Shown here piece after piece: positions 22,163 through 22,563 of a stretch of 22,563 nucleotides of DNA. The stretch comes from JAMIFN01 sp035906235 (GTDB taxonomy: Bacteria > Pseudomonadota > Gammaproteobacteria > Burkholderiales > Burkholderiaceae_C). Both the position numbers and the translations under genes were made by a program. The stretch spans positions 1 through 22,563 of the forward strand of contig JAMIFN010000077.1 in NCBI GenBank assembly GCA_035906235.1, given 5' to 3'. The notes below the pieces were generated by a model, which was given only the letters and a program-made list of their open reading frames with translations, was not told the origin of the DNA and did not search any database. Within the stretch, counting starts at the first letter, position 1. The number at the start of each line of letters is the position of its first letter.

Positions 22163-22563
22163 GCGGCCTTCCCTTTGCCGCTTTGCTTCAGCTTTTTCTC
22201 TACTGCCTCCAGCACCCGCAGATCTTCTGCGTCGGCCGCCTTCGCTTCATCAGCGCGGCGCTGGGCATCAAAAGCGTCGTAGCGCTCGTGCACGATGGTT
22301 TTCATGCTGGCATGGCTGATGCTGCCCACGCCTTGCAGGATGGGGCGATCGTTGAAGGCCAGCAATTTGTCCACATTGCCGCGCCAGTAATCTAGGGTGA
22401 GGGGCTGGCGGTCTTTCACGCGCAGTTCGGCTTGTTCCAGAAAAATCACCACCAGGCGATTGAGGGTGTCGATTTCATCGGCACTCAAATAATTTTTGGC
22501 CACGATGACATCGGTTTTGCGCACACGGCTGCCGCTAAAGCTGTGCAGCGCCATATTAGGCGC
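22159..22563 (-). CDS. RhuM family protein, C-terminal part (5' end outside window)
   Basis: The frame is open through the right window edge; 134 residues are visible. VRKTDVIVAKNYLSADEIDTLNRLVVIFLEQAE and RQPLTLDYWRGNVDKLLAFNDRPIL are characteristic of the RhuM (virulence protein-like) family, whose genes are frequently found inside type I restriction-modification operons, as here. The biochemical role is not established. A charged Lys/Glu-rich tail ends the protein. The frame continues upstream of the ATG at 22554 (residues APNMALHSF), which fits the family better than a start at that ATG. Confidence 0.82.
   Translation of the reverse strand, partial: APNMALHSFSGSRVRKTDVIVAKNYLSADEIDTLNRLVVIFLEQAELRVKDRQPLTLDYWRGNVDKLLAFNDRPILQGVGSISHASMKTIVHERYDAFDAQRRADEAKAADAEDLRVLEAVEKKLKQSGKGKAA

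Overview
The window looks like a chromosomal segment of a betaproteobacterium, most likely of the order Burkholderiales and close to the Comamonadaceae. The basis is a fairly GC-rich sequence, compact genes that often overlap, and the type of protein present: a TgpA-like transglutaminase, a DUF815 ATPase, a PglL/Wzy_C-type ligase and RimO with the Burkholderiales phrase VTGPHATQEVMDAVH. No rRNA, tRNA, CRISPR array or intact insertion sequence was recognised. Species cannot be named from the sequence alone.

Layout. 1-2022 (minus) holds most of a TgpA/DUF3488 transglutaminase, cut by the window edge. 2087-5035 (plus) is a probable copper-uptake block: a DUF2946 protein, a possible small membrane ORF and a TonB-dependent copper receptor with seven consecutive histidines just after its signal peptide. 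5124-8031 (plus) carries a DUF815 AAA ATPase, a small outer-membrane beta-barrel protein, a MutT/NUDIX hydrolase and a spermidine-synthase-like protein. recJ (plus) and comF (minus) converge and share a TTAA at their stop codons. Upstream of comF sits an overlooked 46-residue membrane ORF with a strong Shine-Dalgarno, antisense to the first codons of mltA. mltA and a small membrane protein follow on plus, then ampG on minus.

From 18238 down to 14419 (minus) lies a probable operon: SemiSWEET transporter, conserved hypothetical, PglL-like ligase, FecR-domain protein and OmpA-type lipoprotein. rimO lies upstream of it. The right end is a broken type I restriction-modification locus: the end of a RhuM-family gene, hsdS cut in its second target-recognition domain, and the C-terminal part of hsdR joined directly to it out of frame.

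The most unusual signal is a dispersed palindromic repeat with the core CCTGCCTGAGCAGCT, present six times. Five copies sit at gene boundaries: one forms a textbook terminator after the copper receptor, one abuts the recJ start, one supplies the ampG stop codon, one lies between ampG and the OmpA lipoprotein gene, and one is nested inside a second palindromic element. The sixth lies inside the rimO reading frame, where it encodes extra residues between the iron-sulfur domain and the downstream conserved segment. This suggests a mobile or amplified small element, once captured as coding sequence. Functional themes are metal uptake, peptidoglycan turnover (mltA and ampG), DNA recombination/competence (recJ and comF) and cell-surface glycosylation.
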